From Antedon mediterranea (lineage: Eukaryota > Echinodermata > Crinoidea > Comatulida > Antedonidae): 64,000 nt of DNA. Shown here one piece after another: positions 23,636 to 35,424 of the stretch (its first letter is position 1; each line of letters starts with the position of its first letter). Both the position numbers and the translations under genes were made by a program. The notes beneath the pieces are model-generated. The model worked only from the letters and a program-made list of their open reading frames with translations, was not told the origin of the DNA and did no database searches. The stretch covers positions 5,709,001 through 5,773,000 of the forward strand of contig NC_092673.1 of NCBI RefSeq assembly GCF_964355755.1. Direction: 5' to 3'.

Positions 23636-26600
23636 TCACTCATCTTCAAAATCCCAGTTGAGGTCATCATCACCCCATCCTGCATCACCCTCCTGAAAGA
23701 AAAGAATTATCCAATTAATAATAAGAATGCAATCAAGTGACACTATAATCAAGTGACAATATAATCAAGTAACAATATAATCAAGTGACACTATAATCAA
23801 GTGACAATATAATCAAGTGACACTATAATCCAGTGACACTATAATCAAGTGACAATATAATCAAGTGACACTATAATCAAGTGACACTATAATCAAGTGA
23901 CACTATAATCCAGTGACACTATAATCAAGTGACAATATAATCAAGTGACAATATAATCAAGTGACACTATAATCAAGTGACATTATAATCAAGTAACAAT
24001 ATAAGCAAGTGAAAATATAATCAAGTGACATTATAATCAAGTGACATTATAATCAAGTGACATTATAATCAAGTGACACTATAATCAAGTGACACTATAA
24101 TCAAGTGACACTATAATCAAGTGACAATATAATCAAGTGACACAAGTGACAATATAATCAAGTGACACTATAATCAAGTGACACTATAATCAAGTGACAC
24201 TATAATCAAGTGACAATATAATCAAGTGACACAAGTGACAATATAATCAAGTGACACTATAATCAAGTGACACTATAATCAAGTGACACTATAATCAAGT
24301 GACAATATAATCAAGTGACACAAGTGACAATATAATCAAGTGACACTATAATCAAGTGACACTATAATCAAGTGACACTATAATCAAGTGACACTATAAT
24401 CAAGTGACACTATAATCCAGTGACACTATAATCCAGTGACACTATAATCCAGTGACACTATAATCCAGTGACACTATAATCAGGTGACACTATAATCCAG
24501 TGACACTATAATCCAGTGACACTATAATCAAGTGACAATATAATCAAGTGACACTATAATCAAGTGACATTATAATCAAGTAACAATATAAGCAAGTGAA
24601 AATATAATCAAGTAACATTATAATCAAGTGACATTATAATCAAGTGACATTATAATCAAGTGACATTATAATCAAGTGACACTATAATCAAGTGACACTA
24701 TAATCAAGTGACACTATAATCAAGTGACACTATAATCAAGTGACACTATAATCAAGTGACACAAGTGACAATATAATCAAGTGACACTATAATCAAGTGA
24801 CACTATAATCAAGTGACAATATAATCAAGTGACAATATAATTAGGTGACACTATTAAATCAAGTGACACTATAATCAAGTGACACTATAATCAGGTGACA
24901 CTATAATCAAGTGACACTTTAATCAAGTGACACTATAATCAAGTGACACTATAATCAAGTGACAATATAATCAAGTGACACTATAATCAGGTGACAATAT
25001 AATCAGGTGACAATATAATCAGGTGACACTATAATCAGGTGACACTATAATCAAGTGACACTATAATCAAGTGACAATATAATTAAGTGACTATATAATC
25101 AACTGACATCATCATGAAGTGATGACATTATGATCAAGTGAGATTATGATTAAATGACATTATGATTGTGAAATTATAATTGAGTGACATAAATTAAATA
25201 AAATGTGTAATGCTCACCATTGTCGTACTGTCATCCATTTGAAAAGTAAATTTTGACTTATCTTGCTCTGAAGTCTTTTTTTCATCCGTTTTAGTTGAAT
25301 GAGTAACATTCTTTTGTGTTTTTCCAATTGATGGTTCCATATCAGCAAAAAAATCAAATTCTTGTGCCTCTGGTTTTGGAGCAACATCAGGAACAATAAA
25401 CTCCTTACCAAGTTCTTGCACAATTTTATGTCGCTTATTTTCAGTTTTTGAAACATTTTTTCCAGTTTGTAATTTTAAAGCACCCTTTTGTTCTGTTTTA
25501 TAATTCTGTGTTTCTAAATTTGAATTTGAGAATTTGGAAGATTTGTTGAACGTTTGCCATTCAGAATTGTCTTTGGTTTTCGTTGATGGGTTGGTTTGGT
25601 TGTCTGATAGTATAGGTGTATCAGCTTCCCAATCTGACCAATCACTGTCTCCTGTTTCAGGATGATGCACATTTGTATCATCTGCATGAGTATCACTGAC
25701 TGAATCCATTGATTCATTTGCCATAAGAGGACGGTCTTTTTCCCCAATGGTTTTTCCTAAAATATCTGGAATAAGATAAGTTATAAATGATTATTGTATA
25801 TAATGTAATTTCGCATCTATATAGAAGAGTATAAGTATAATAAAGTAGTTTTTTTAAATCACTTTTCACGGGCAACTCGTCAAAATATAATATTTTCAAC
25901 AACATGATGAGAATGTGATTTTTTTCACCACAGAATTCAATAAACCTTACGTTGCTTGTTTAACAATCTCTGTTCTCTTTCCTTTTTTCGTTCCTCATTT
26001 TTTCTTTTCATTTCTTCCCTTTTTTGTTGTCTTTCTTGCTCCCTTGCTAACTTCCGCTTCTCTTCATCCTCACCCTGGTTCCTAAGGTTGGTTTCATTCG
26101 CTTGGTGGTTACTTTTCACAATTTTTTCAATGAGTGGTAAGCCTATAACGCCGCTCACTGCTGTGAGGTTGCCTTCATGCTTTTGTTGTAATGCTCCATT
26201 TTCTTTTTTGGTATGAAACTAAAAAAATAATATATTGATTTTCTAACCTAGAAATTTCATTATCAGTATTGTCACCACACTGTTTGACGCCTCTCAGTTC
26301 TCTCTGGCACTCAGACTTTCGGATCAAACAGGCTACTGAGCAAAACATATTTAAAAATATTATAAACTTCAATTTCTCATAGTAGGGAAGTTTTTGCCAC
26401 AGCACATTTCCTTTAGAAAAAAAAATTTTTGATTCTTTTTTTAAAAAAAGCCCATTATTTGGTAAACAGTGCCATAAATATTCAGATTATTATTATTATT
26501 ATTATTATTATTACAAAAATATACCTTTGGTCGTCCTTCTACAAAATATTTGAAACGATCACCGCCAACAACAATCTCAGATCCTAAAATTGGCACAACT

Positions 26601-29600
26601 TCTGCCAAAGCATGGAACGTGGCCGATACAATATCATCATTGGTATCTTTCAGACCAACCAGAAGCTAGATAAAAATAATATGGTCAATGTTTAAGAATT
26701 GGTGTTAAATACTTGGCAAAAGTAATGCCTGGGAACTTTTTAGGGGCTCTATTAATCAATATTGGATATTATAATATTACTTAAATGACACATTCTGAAC
26801 TAATAAAGTAATATGTAGGCTTCAATTATTTATCTTTCAATTCAATTTTCATAAGATACTTCATTTATGCAATATTAACATGAGAGTTTTTTTTAAAGTT
26901 GAATTCATGTATGCTGGAGAAACTTAAACTAAAGCTCAGAGGGCTTTAAGGCTAGTTCCACAAAAAAAAAAAATTCAAAAAGTATACTGTATATAAATAA
27001 ATATTTCAAATGTAGTCAACAAATAAATAATTATGGGGTGAACATAAGAAAAACGCAAATAACTATTTAAGCAGGGCGCACTTTCGCATAAGAAATGACA
27101 ATAGTAGCTAGTTAGCTGTCAGTTTGTCTGTTAGTTTACATTTTCAGTTTATTTCAGTACCTTAACAAGGATTGTGGATCTAAGTGTGTAGTGGTCAAAC
27201 AGATGTACATAAGAAGAAAAGTGGCGTAGCAAAACGCAGCGGACATGAGAATCACGTAACTGGAAAGCCTCAATCAGTAGAGGGAGTATATGCTTCTTAA
27301 AAAGTTCCTCTGGAATTATGGGATTGATTGTTTGCCTATTGAAAATGGACGATTGAGTATCTGAAAGAAAACAAATGGAATAGTATTCTAAAATGGAACA
27401 TTTATACATAACAAAAATTCTGTATTAGAAAAGTTCTTGGATACAGAGTCACATGATTGTAATATGTGACTCTGTATCATAGGAATTATATAAGGTTGGG
27501 TTGAGATTTAAAAAAATGCACATATTGTATGACCTCTATTAATAAGGAATGTGCCTAAGATACTATACAAATTATAATGCAATTGTGATATTAACTAGCA
27601 ACTATACCCGCTCCAGAGCGAGTTTCAAATGTGTTAAAACATCATTCAGATTCATATTGGCCCTACAATATATCCTCAGGATTACTTCATCAAAGACTCT
27701 GAATAAACCCAGGCAGGCAGGCATGCAGAGATTTGGTAAAGATACATAAGTAATATATCAAGCATCAATGATGGTAATTTCTTCTTACCAGTCTTAGGTG
27801 TGAGAAGGTGGACAAACAGCTTATCAACAGCCACTGGTTCAGCCATAACAAAGCTAGATAGCAGCATTGGGGCTAGACGGATAGCAACTAACTTGGCGGG
27901 CAGACCGTGTAGACGAGGAGCTAGATCTTCAAAAAATATATTCTTTTCTTGTTCTGTCTTTAGTGTCAGGTGGTTTAAGAACTTTATAATTTCCAAGAAG
28001 TCATTCCTAGAAAAAAATAAATATGAATTTATTAACTATGACTAGAGGGTACTCCGAGAGTACAAACCTCCGCCTACTGTAAAATTCCCCTATATAAAAT
28101 TCCCCCTGAATATTTTTTTTTTTACATTTTTTTTTATTAGTTCTAAGTGTAAATATGTTAACTGCACACTACAAAGTTGTGGATGACAGTGTGGTGTAAT
28201 GGTTATGTATCCAGCCTCTCACAGTTGAGATCGCTGGTTCAAGTCCCACTGAGGTTTTTTTTTTTTCTATTATTTTTTTATTTCTTTTTTTTTAGCTTTT
28301 TGTGGACCTTGATCTTTGACCCTGACCCTTCAAAATTTAACCACAATTATATGATGTGTCATTGATCATTGTGGCTAAGTTTGGTGAGAATCGGATAAAA
28401 ACTTTGGTCTCTAGGCAGTAAAATAGTTTTTTGTTAGTTGTGACCTTGACCTATGACCTTTTCCCCTCAAATTCGAACTCGTCCGAGCTTTTGGGGCATA
28501 GATCATTGTTGCCAAATTTGGTGAGAATCTGATAAAAACTGTGGCCTCCAGGCTGTTCACAGACACACACACAAACAAACATACAGGGGTGAAAATATAA
28601 CCTCCTTGGCGGAGGTAATAATGATCAAAGTTTTTCTTCTGTTCAATGGTATGCATTAGCTTACGAAAAGGTTTATTTTGTCAAGGTTATTCAATTTACG
28701 CTCATTTGTTTATACTGCAATTTAATAGTAAAATGAGATTTACTTACCTAAATATATGATCTTGTAGTAATGTTCGCAATTGAGGTCTCTTTTTTGGTTC
28801 AGGATCAATAAAAGAATTGAGTCTTTCAACAAACGAATTTGTAATGTCACCTAGAAATTAAAAAAAAATACATATCAATAAATAATATTTTGAATAATAA
28901 TAATATCTGGAAAACAATTTATTCATGTACTGTACACAAGACTGAGAACATTTTGTAAAAAATGAAAGAAAGTCATGGAAAAGCAATTTGAATGTCTAGT
29001 TGTATTATTAAATTCAATATCATTTTTCATTGTAATTATTTTTACAGTATTCATAAAGAAATATTAGGCCTGACATTATTAAAGCCTAATCCTATCTGCA
29101 GGACAAGCACAGTATCGAACTTTGGCAAGTCTTAATTTGTATATTATATAACCTAAATAAATTCCTGTCAATTGATTGGACGATTGTGGGTCACATGGCG
29201 TGCAATAGTACACACCATTAAACGATCGTTTAATAGTACTTTTTTTAAACATTTTTGTGTACGAAAAAAAAAAAGATTCGCGGATGAAAAAAAATCTAGT
29301 ATACAAATTACTGTGAAATACAACAGCGCTACCTGTCGTCAGTTTCGCTTGTAAACACGACACCAGCAGCAGATTTTTGTTGAAATATAACCTTTCATCA
29401 TTCACCTCATGCCATTACTTGCACCATTACACTCATAAACATTCATTATTTGTATAACATTGCACCACCATTAAAAAGATTTACAGTCAGGAGTCATCCA
29501 AAAAAAGTCAAAGCTAGCTAATGTTGTAACTTGAATAAAGTTTAAAAAAGGTACAACTATCAGAGGTTTAGTTAAATAAAAAAGTAAATTTCAAGCCCTG

Positions 29601-32600
29601 TTACACAAACAATAGATAGATAGTTTTATTAAGTTGATCTTAAAATCATTACCAAGTTCTTCCAAGTATTGTAAAAGATGCTCTGCTAAGATACCAAACG
29701 CGTACGCGTCCCTGGCATGACCTAGCGACGGTGCATTGGACGTTAAGGAATCTTCCTTTTCTTCTGGTGGGATTGCCTCGCTATGACGCAATGGCTTACT
29801 GTCTTTCAAAAACTAAAAGAAAACAAAATGATTCAACTACTTGAGATTTTCTACAAATAATGCCAGTCTTCAAAACCAAAATAATTGTAATTATATTTAT
29901 ATTATTCAAGGAATTTCAGTTTCTGATCCCAGAAAATAATACTAAATTGCACAGTTTTCAAAAGCATTGTGCACTAAAGGATTAGAATTGTATTCAGTGC
30001 TCTGTTCCCATTTAGTTTCTACTCAAATTGTTTGTGTCTATACTGTACATATCTTTCATGGTTCAGGATTGCTGTCATAAATCATAAAACAAATAAAAAC
30101 ACCACAGTTTTGTCGATCTATTGTACAATATTTATTATGAAAACAATCTAAGAAGAATTAATGAATAGAAAATTTAAAAAATACACAGTGGAACCCATCC
30201 TTCATGATGAGACACTTTCCTGTGAACAAGGACTAATATATGTTTTAACAGTATGGCCAATTAAAGGGATAACCTTATTAAAGATGTATTGTTTGTTTTT
30301 TAAATTTTGTTTCAATATGTCATTTTAATGTCGCATAAGATTTTCACTTTGACCCAAAATTTGATCTGAAATCTAATAATTATTAATAGTAATTTAAAGC
30401 AAAGTAAAGGTTTTTTGTTGGATTTAAAAATAATAATTGTCTTTTGTAAAGTGCCTAACCAAAATAAATTTTCTCTAAAGCACTATGACCACAACAAGGC
30501 TTGAACTAGGTAGAAATTATGCTGCTCTGTGAAAGAGATGGGTTTGATGACTGTTTGTCAATAGAGTTGGTATTTAACCATTTATTCAGTAATTTTCAAT
30601 TCAATCAATTCAATTCATCGACATTTTTATTCCATAATCAAAATAAAAACATATACAAATACAATACAAATAATAAGATAATGGAATGGGATACAAAATA
30701 AGCACAAGTGCTTTAAGCATGTAACCCTAACAAAAAGATCAAACAATTAGTACAAACAAAAAGAACAAACCAAAATAACATAATGTGATTTACTTAACTT
30801 AAATATTTCTATTGTTATAATATTGCTTTAATCTCTGTTTAAACAAACTTAAAGTGGGGAATTGTTTTATATAGTCTGTTAAATTGTTCCAAATATGTGT
30901 TCCTTGGTAGGAAATACATTGCTGTCCGACTTTGGTGCGTTTTAGGTGTGGACAGTAGTTTGACCTGTTTCTAGTTGAGTAATTATGGAATGAGGCAGAT
31001 GTACTAAATAAGTTATTAAATGATTCAGGTAATAGATTATGTTTATATTGATACATAAATATAGCAGTGTGTTTCGTATAAAGGTCAAAAATATTTAATG
31101 TTTGGGTTGAAATAAAAAGTGGATGAGAAGGATGCATAAAATGAACATGACAAATATTTCTAAGTGCTTTTTTCTGGAGAATATGTATACGGTTTAAGTT
31201 TGTAGCAGAAGTAGCACCCCATACTGTGATAGCATACGTTATTCTAGGTAATATAAGTGCATTGTATACCGTTAACAAGATTTTACTTGATAACATAGAC
31301 TTCACTTTGTTTAAGACACCAATTATTCTAGAAATACTGTTTGCTACCTCATTTACATGATAATTAAACGATAAAGTTTCATCCAGAAATAAGCCTAGAA
31401 ATTTAACTTCAGTAGCTTTTACTATACATTCATTTCCCATCCTCAATTCTAGTGAGGTAGTGTCAGCTGACTTATTTCTAGCCTTAAATATAACATATTT
31501 TGATTTGTTTACATTTAGCGTTAATTTGTTAGCAATAAACCAGTCCGAAAGTATAGATAACTCCTGGTTCATTGTATCAAAAGCTTGAGTAATATCATTG
31601 TGACTATAAAACACATTTGTGTCATCTGCATACATAATCATGTCTACATGGTTACATGCTAGACTAATATCATTAATGAATATAAGAAATAATAATGGAC
31701 CCAATATGGATCCCTGAGGAACTCCAGTGTTTACTGTCATTTTACTAGATGCAGTATTAACAATAAATGTGTATTGTAGTCTTTTTTTAAGATAGTTTGA
31801 GAACCAGTTTAGCGGAACTCCTCTTATACCATAAAATCTTAACTTATCTAATAATATATCATGATCGATTGTATCAAACGCTTTTGATAAATCAAGGAAA
31901 ACTCCTAGTGTGAACTCTTTATTCTCAATAGCGTTTGTGATTTTTTCAATCGATTGTATTAAAGCATGACTAGTTGAATGGTGTTGTCTAAATCCATACT
32001 GTGTTTTACTCAGTACGTTATATTTTGAGAGGTAACAAATCGTTTGATCATACACAATCCTCTCAAATATTTTGGAAAAAAAGGGTAAAATGGAAATAGG
32101 CCGATAATTATTTATATCGGAGATGTCACCATTCTTAAATACCGGGATAACTTTAGCAATTTTTATATCAGCCGGGACACAGCCCGATGATAATGACGTA
32201 TTAATAATATGCAATAAAGGTTTTAAAATAAACGGGGAAGCAGATTTTATGAGTTGGGCACTTATACCATCATGGCCAGGAGAAGTATTCTTTGTGTTTT
32301 TAATATAGTGGTTAAGTTCATGTTCAGTAACAGGCTTAAAAAACATTGAAGAGGTAAAATTTCCCTTTAAGAAAGTTCTGTGGGTGATTTCTTCATTTTG
32401 AGATTCATGCCTAAATTTATTATTTAGTTTTTCTCCAATATTAATAAAAAAAGAGTTGAATGCATCAGCTTTCTCATCATTATCAGAGAAAGTCTCAGTA
32501 CCCAATTTTATTTTTGTAGGCAAATTGGTAGTCTTTTTCCTACCCATTATATCATTTAGGATTGTCCACGTTTTTTTAATATCTTGTTTATTTCGTTCAA

Positions 32601-34636
32601 ACTGGACCATATAATATTCTTTTTTCCGATTTCTAATAGTAGTGGTTAACTTGTTTCTAAAATGTATGTACGTACTTTTATTAGTAGTGGTGTTATTTTG
32701 TTTGTACTTTTTATATAATTTATGTTTTTGAGAGATAGCTCTGGCAATTTCAGCTGTGATCCAAGGAGATTTTAACTTGTTCGCCTTATTTCTAATTCGT
32801 TTTAAAGGGAAACAATTATCAATTGTTTTATTTAAAGTGTTTGTAAAATTTTGATAAGCAACATTCGCATTCTATAAAAGAAAACTTTATTTTTTTGCCT
32901 GTTTTTTTTTCTAAAAATTATACTATTTCTTATTGTTGGTGTTAAGCTTTGACTAGTTTCGTTTAACTAAATCTTATCACTTTTTTCAATGTTATGGTTA
33001 TGTTGTTTTTTTGTTGGAAATAAAATCAGTTTAAAAAAATCTAAAGAAGTGATTAACTTTGTTAAAATTATAAAATGGCCTATTTAAAGTCTGATTTTAT
33101 AATCTTTATTTTTGTTTTGTTTTTTGGGAAAAGATATCTTTAAAGGTCCTGAAGGTGTCCCTTTATAGGTGCCTACTGTTTAGGTTAGGTTCATTGACAG
33201 TTTACCTGTACGGTGGCATCTTCAAATTTGCAAAGGTGTTCCATTGCACCAAGTCGCCAGCCTCCATCTTGACTACTCACATATATAGAAGATGTACATA
33301 CATTGTTATGAGATACACCACCCTAAAATGAAATGAAAAAAAAACATGTTAATAATTCTAAAAGATTTGAGAATGAAAAGGTTATAAAGTGCATTTAACA
33401 AGGATATTCCTTGAAAGCTAAGATATGCAAAAGAACTGCATCAAGAAAATATAAATATAATATACGCATACATTTTCTTTTTAATACCTAGTTTTAATCT
33501 ATAAATCATATTCAATTCAATTTATTTTCCACTTACTACTACAAAAGTAAATGGAGGATGCATATTTTAAGATCTTTAAGCTAATAAGAACCTTGGAAAA
33601 CAATAATTACAATAAACATAAACGCAGTGAATACAAAAATTAATAATTGCAAGTCAGTGTTAGACCATCTTAACTTTTTGGTTGGTAAAGGGGAGGGGGT
33701 ATATTAAGTACAGTGGCCAAACAATGCACTGTATTGTACATTATACTTGACCTGCAATCATAGTACATCAATGTTAATGTCTTACCCTTGTATGTAGAAA
33801 ACTTAAGGCCTCTATAATGTTATACATCCCAACACATATTTCTTCCGAGCTGAGATTTTCCAACACCAGGTCTAATGGTTTCACTTGTTCTGTGATTAGA
33901 TACGTGCCTTCAACATTTTTACATGATGCAAAGAATTTTAATATAGTTGGATGGCGAAGAACTTTTAGTTGCTGCAAAAACAAACAAACAAGAGACGAAT
34001 CAGGTTACATTTACAGATTTATTTACTTGCATTTCTATTTGGTATCAATAAATTAAAAAATACATTATTCTATTTTAAATCGTAATAGTAGATAGGTTAG
34101 GCTTTATTATAAACAGATCCAGTCTTATTAGTTTAGGCCTAAACACCAATAGGGACCATGGAACCAATTAATATAGATTTGTGTTTATTGGTTGGTGTCA
34201 CAATTGTGAATTATTTCATTAATTATTTATGCCACTGTAGTACAGGATAATAGAAAGAATTTAGGCCAAGTTTCTAATTGTATTTTATTTATAACTCCCC
34301 TTCCTAAATCCTACATTTCCATTACATTAAATAATTCATTATTTAATTGAGATTCATCATTAAAACAATTCTAAAGTCCATAAATTATACCACAGTGCTG
34401 GTGTACATCTAGTACTGTAGTAATACTGTACACGGTCCACTCTACAGTACCTTAGCAGCATTTTGAACCCTAGCGTCCTCAGATTTCCGATCCCCTTTGT
34501 GAACAAACACGGACACCTGCGAACCATCGTCTCGACGTGCCGGATGGATGACCCAGTCAGGTTGATGAGAGTGGCCTGACGATTTTAGAGGTTCATCTAA
34601 CTTACAACCTTGTAGTACGCTTCCTTCAGCCCCCAT
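23636..34636 (-). CDS. SCYL3: SCYL3 (PACE-1) SCY1-like pseudokinase
   Basis: Eleven exons, 34636-34451, 33971-33786, 33322-33206, 29812-29653, 28850-28748, 28006-27789, 27360-27161, 26665-26525, 26218-25951, 25765-25218 and 23692-23636, give 2184 nt (727 residues plus stop), near the human 742. It starts [10 protein letters not shown]; the N-terminal Gly2 fits the myristoylation known for SCYL3. The kinase-like domain follows ([14 protein letters not shown], then SHNNVC where an active kinase has HRD...N, and RLGAME in place of DFG), so catalysis is not expected. HEAT-like repeats follow, roughly residues 250-440 ([26 protein letters not shown]). Next come a charged E/K/R-rich coiled-coil stretch (about 487-527), a disordered acidic region, and the short tail [16 protein letters not shown]. 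Human SCYL3 binds ezrin and localises to Golgi and lamellipodia. Intron 3 is 3.4 kb and holds nested transposons; the last intron holds a minisatellite. Confidence 0.95.
23732..25190. repeat. 16-bp minisatellite, about 90 copies
   Basis: The unit 'caagtgacactataat' is repeated almost without break, with variants caagtgacaatataat, ccagtgacac and caagtgacatt. The insert 'gacacaagtgacaat' recurs at intervals (24141, 24231, 24319 and 24761), so blocks were duplicated as larger units. It decays towards 25090-25190. It fills the last SCYL3 intron; exon 11, which encodes only 18 residues, lies 40 bp beyond it. Confidence 0.97.
26488..26513. repeat. (ATT)n microsatellite
   Basis: About nine trinucleotide repeats lie 12 bp from the donor end of SCYL3 exon 8. 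Confidence 0.9.
28177..28620 (+). mobile_element. Composite tRNA-derived SINE with an RTE-like 3' tail
   Basis: The head reads 'gtgtggtgtaatggttatgt' (A box) and 'ggttcaagtcc' (perfect B box, 28236-28246). The body contains two copies of a 'gaccttgacc...' plus 'ttggtgagaatcggataaaa' module, at about 28306-28420 and 28438-28550. The tail is 'acacacaaacaaacataca' and 'aacctccttggcggaggtaa'. Tails of this kind are widespread in marine invertebrates; assigning it to RTE is inference. It lies in SCYL3 intron 5. Confidence 0.7.
30425..30568. mobile_element. Short SINE-like insert with target-site duplication
   Basis: It is bounded by 'gttggatttaa' on the left and 'gttggtatttaa' on the right, a near-perfect duplication of the family C sequence 'ttggttgaatttaacc'. 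The interior has 'aaggcttgaactagg', a B-box-like motif on the minus strand. Confidence 0.5.
30596..32873 (-). mobile_element. 5'-truncated LINE with intact reverse transcriptase ORF
   Basis: One open frame runs from about 32872 to the stop at 30799, over 680 codons; the first internal ATG is at 32610. It has the linker before the RT ([13 protein letters not shown]), ENYRPIS-type [48 protein letters not shown] and the catalytic YADD ([10 protein letters not shown]). The thumb and C-terminal region end in [11 protein letters not shown]. The apurinic endonuclease and any ORF1 are missing, so this is a dead-on-arrival copy that has acquired no stops and is probably young. The 3'UTR ends in 'gaattgaattgattgaattg' repeats. 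Jockey/CR1 group, exact clade uncertain. No clear target duplication was found. Confidence 0.9.
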
Positions 34637-35424
34637 TGATTGAAGCCTAAACTACCGTAATTCTTTGACCACTATGTTATTTTCTATGTCCCTTTATAAT
34701 TTGACTTTCATTTCCTGTGATCTATCTGAGCTGCTGTCAATGGTCATGTCATCAAATCTAAAAATCAGCATTGATAGGTCAAAGGCTATAGACTTCTTTA
34801 GTAGTTTCTATCGAAACAGTCGTTATAATGTAGAATCATGCTGGATTACAACAACTACATATCACAACACAGATGAGTTTTCCCAACACAAACACACGTG
34901 TTTTGATTGACTGTAAGTTTTCCTTGTTTATGAATAAATTAACATAATATAATGATAATCCAAAGTCGTCTGCTTATAATTATTCAATAGATACATAATA
35001 ACGTTATACATTTTAAGAATATAGGCTTATCTGTAGAGCTTGTTTTGTCCTAAAGTAGGACTCTCTCTAGCTAGGCTAGGCTAGGCTAACATTGAGCCTC
35101 ACTGACTGAACAGTTCTGCCTGCCTAAATGCTAGCTAGGCTAGTAGGTATAGTAGGCCTATGTATGGATGGCAGGGCTGCTCAGGATGGAGCTATTGCCT
35201 GTCTTTTTGACCAACATTTGGAAAGTGGTGTTGATTCATCATTTATCAAACAGTCCCTAATTTTCATGGCTAATTTAAATTCAAGAAACATTCAATTCAA
35301 CTGAAAACATGTCATTAATTAATAATAAATACATGGCTATATAGTTACTTTTCTTTGCATTTACAGATGGCGGGTTAAAACCTAATAAACTTAATTTTTC
35401 ATTACAATTGTATATTAACAGCAA
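34637..35424. promoter_or_regulatory. Shared upstream region between SCYL3 and METTL13
   Basis: The two start codons face away from each other 788 bp apart, so the promoters lie here or overlap the 5'UTRs. 'acag' directly before the METTL13 ATG (35421) looks like a splice acceptor, so METTL13 may have a non-coding first exon in this interval. No TATA box is obvious. 35060-35160 has 'ctaggctaggctagg' low-complexity DNA. Confidence 0.55.

Larger units (their letters stand above)
30278..33143. mobile_element. TTAA family C element split by later insertions
   Basis: The left part (TTAA plus 'agatgtattgtt', 30278-30425, with 'actttgacccaaaatttgat') and the right part (about 33010-33143, 'gtgattaactttgttaaaat' to 'gatatctttaa') are two halves of one family C element. 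They are separated by a short insert at 30425-30568 and a LINE at 30596-32873. All lie in SCYL3 intron 3. Confidence 0.7.

Noticed and set aside
23732-25190. CRISPR-like regular repeats
   Set aside because: The 16-bp units are contiguous, without unique spacers, in a eukaryotic intron.
25956-26216. Plus-strand ORF opposite SCYL3 exon 9
   Set aside because: It is the antisense shadow of the E/K/R-rich coiled-coil stretch.
28177-28250. Genuine tRNA gene
   Set aside because: A and B boxes are present but the flanks do not fold as an acceptor stem, and a SINE body and tail follow.
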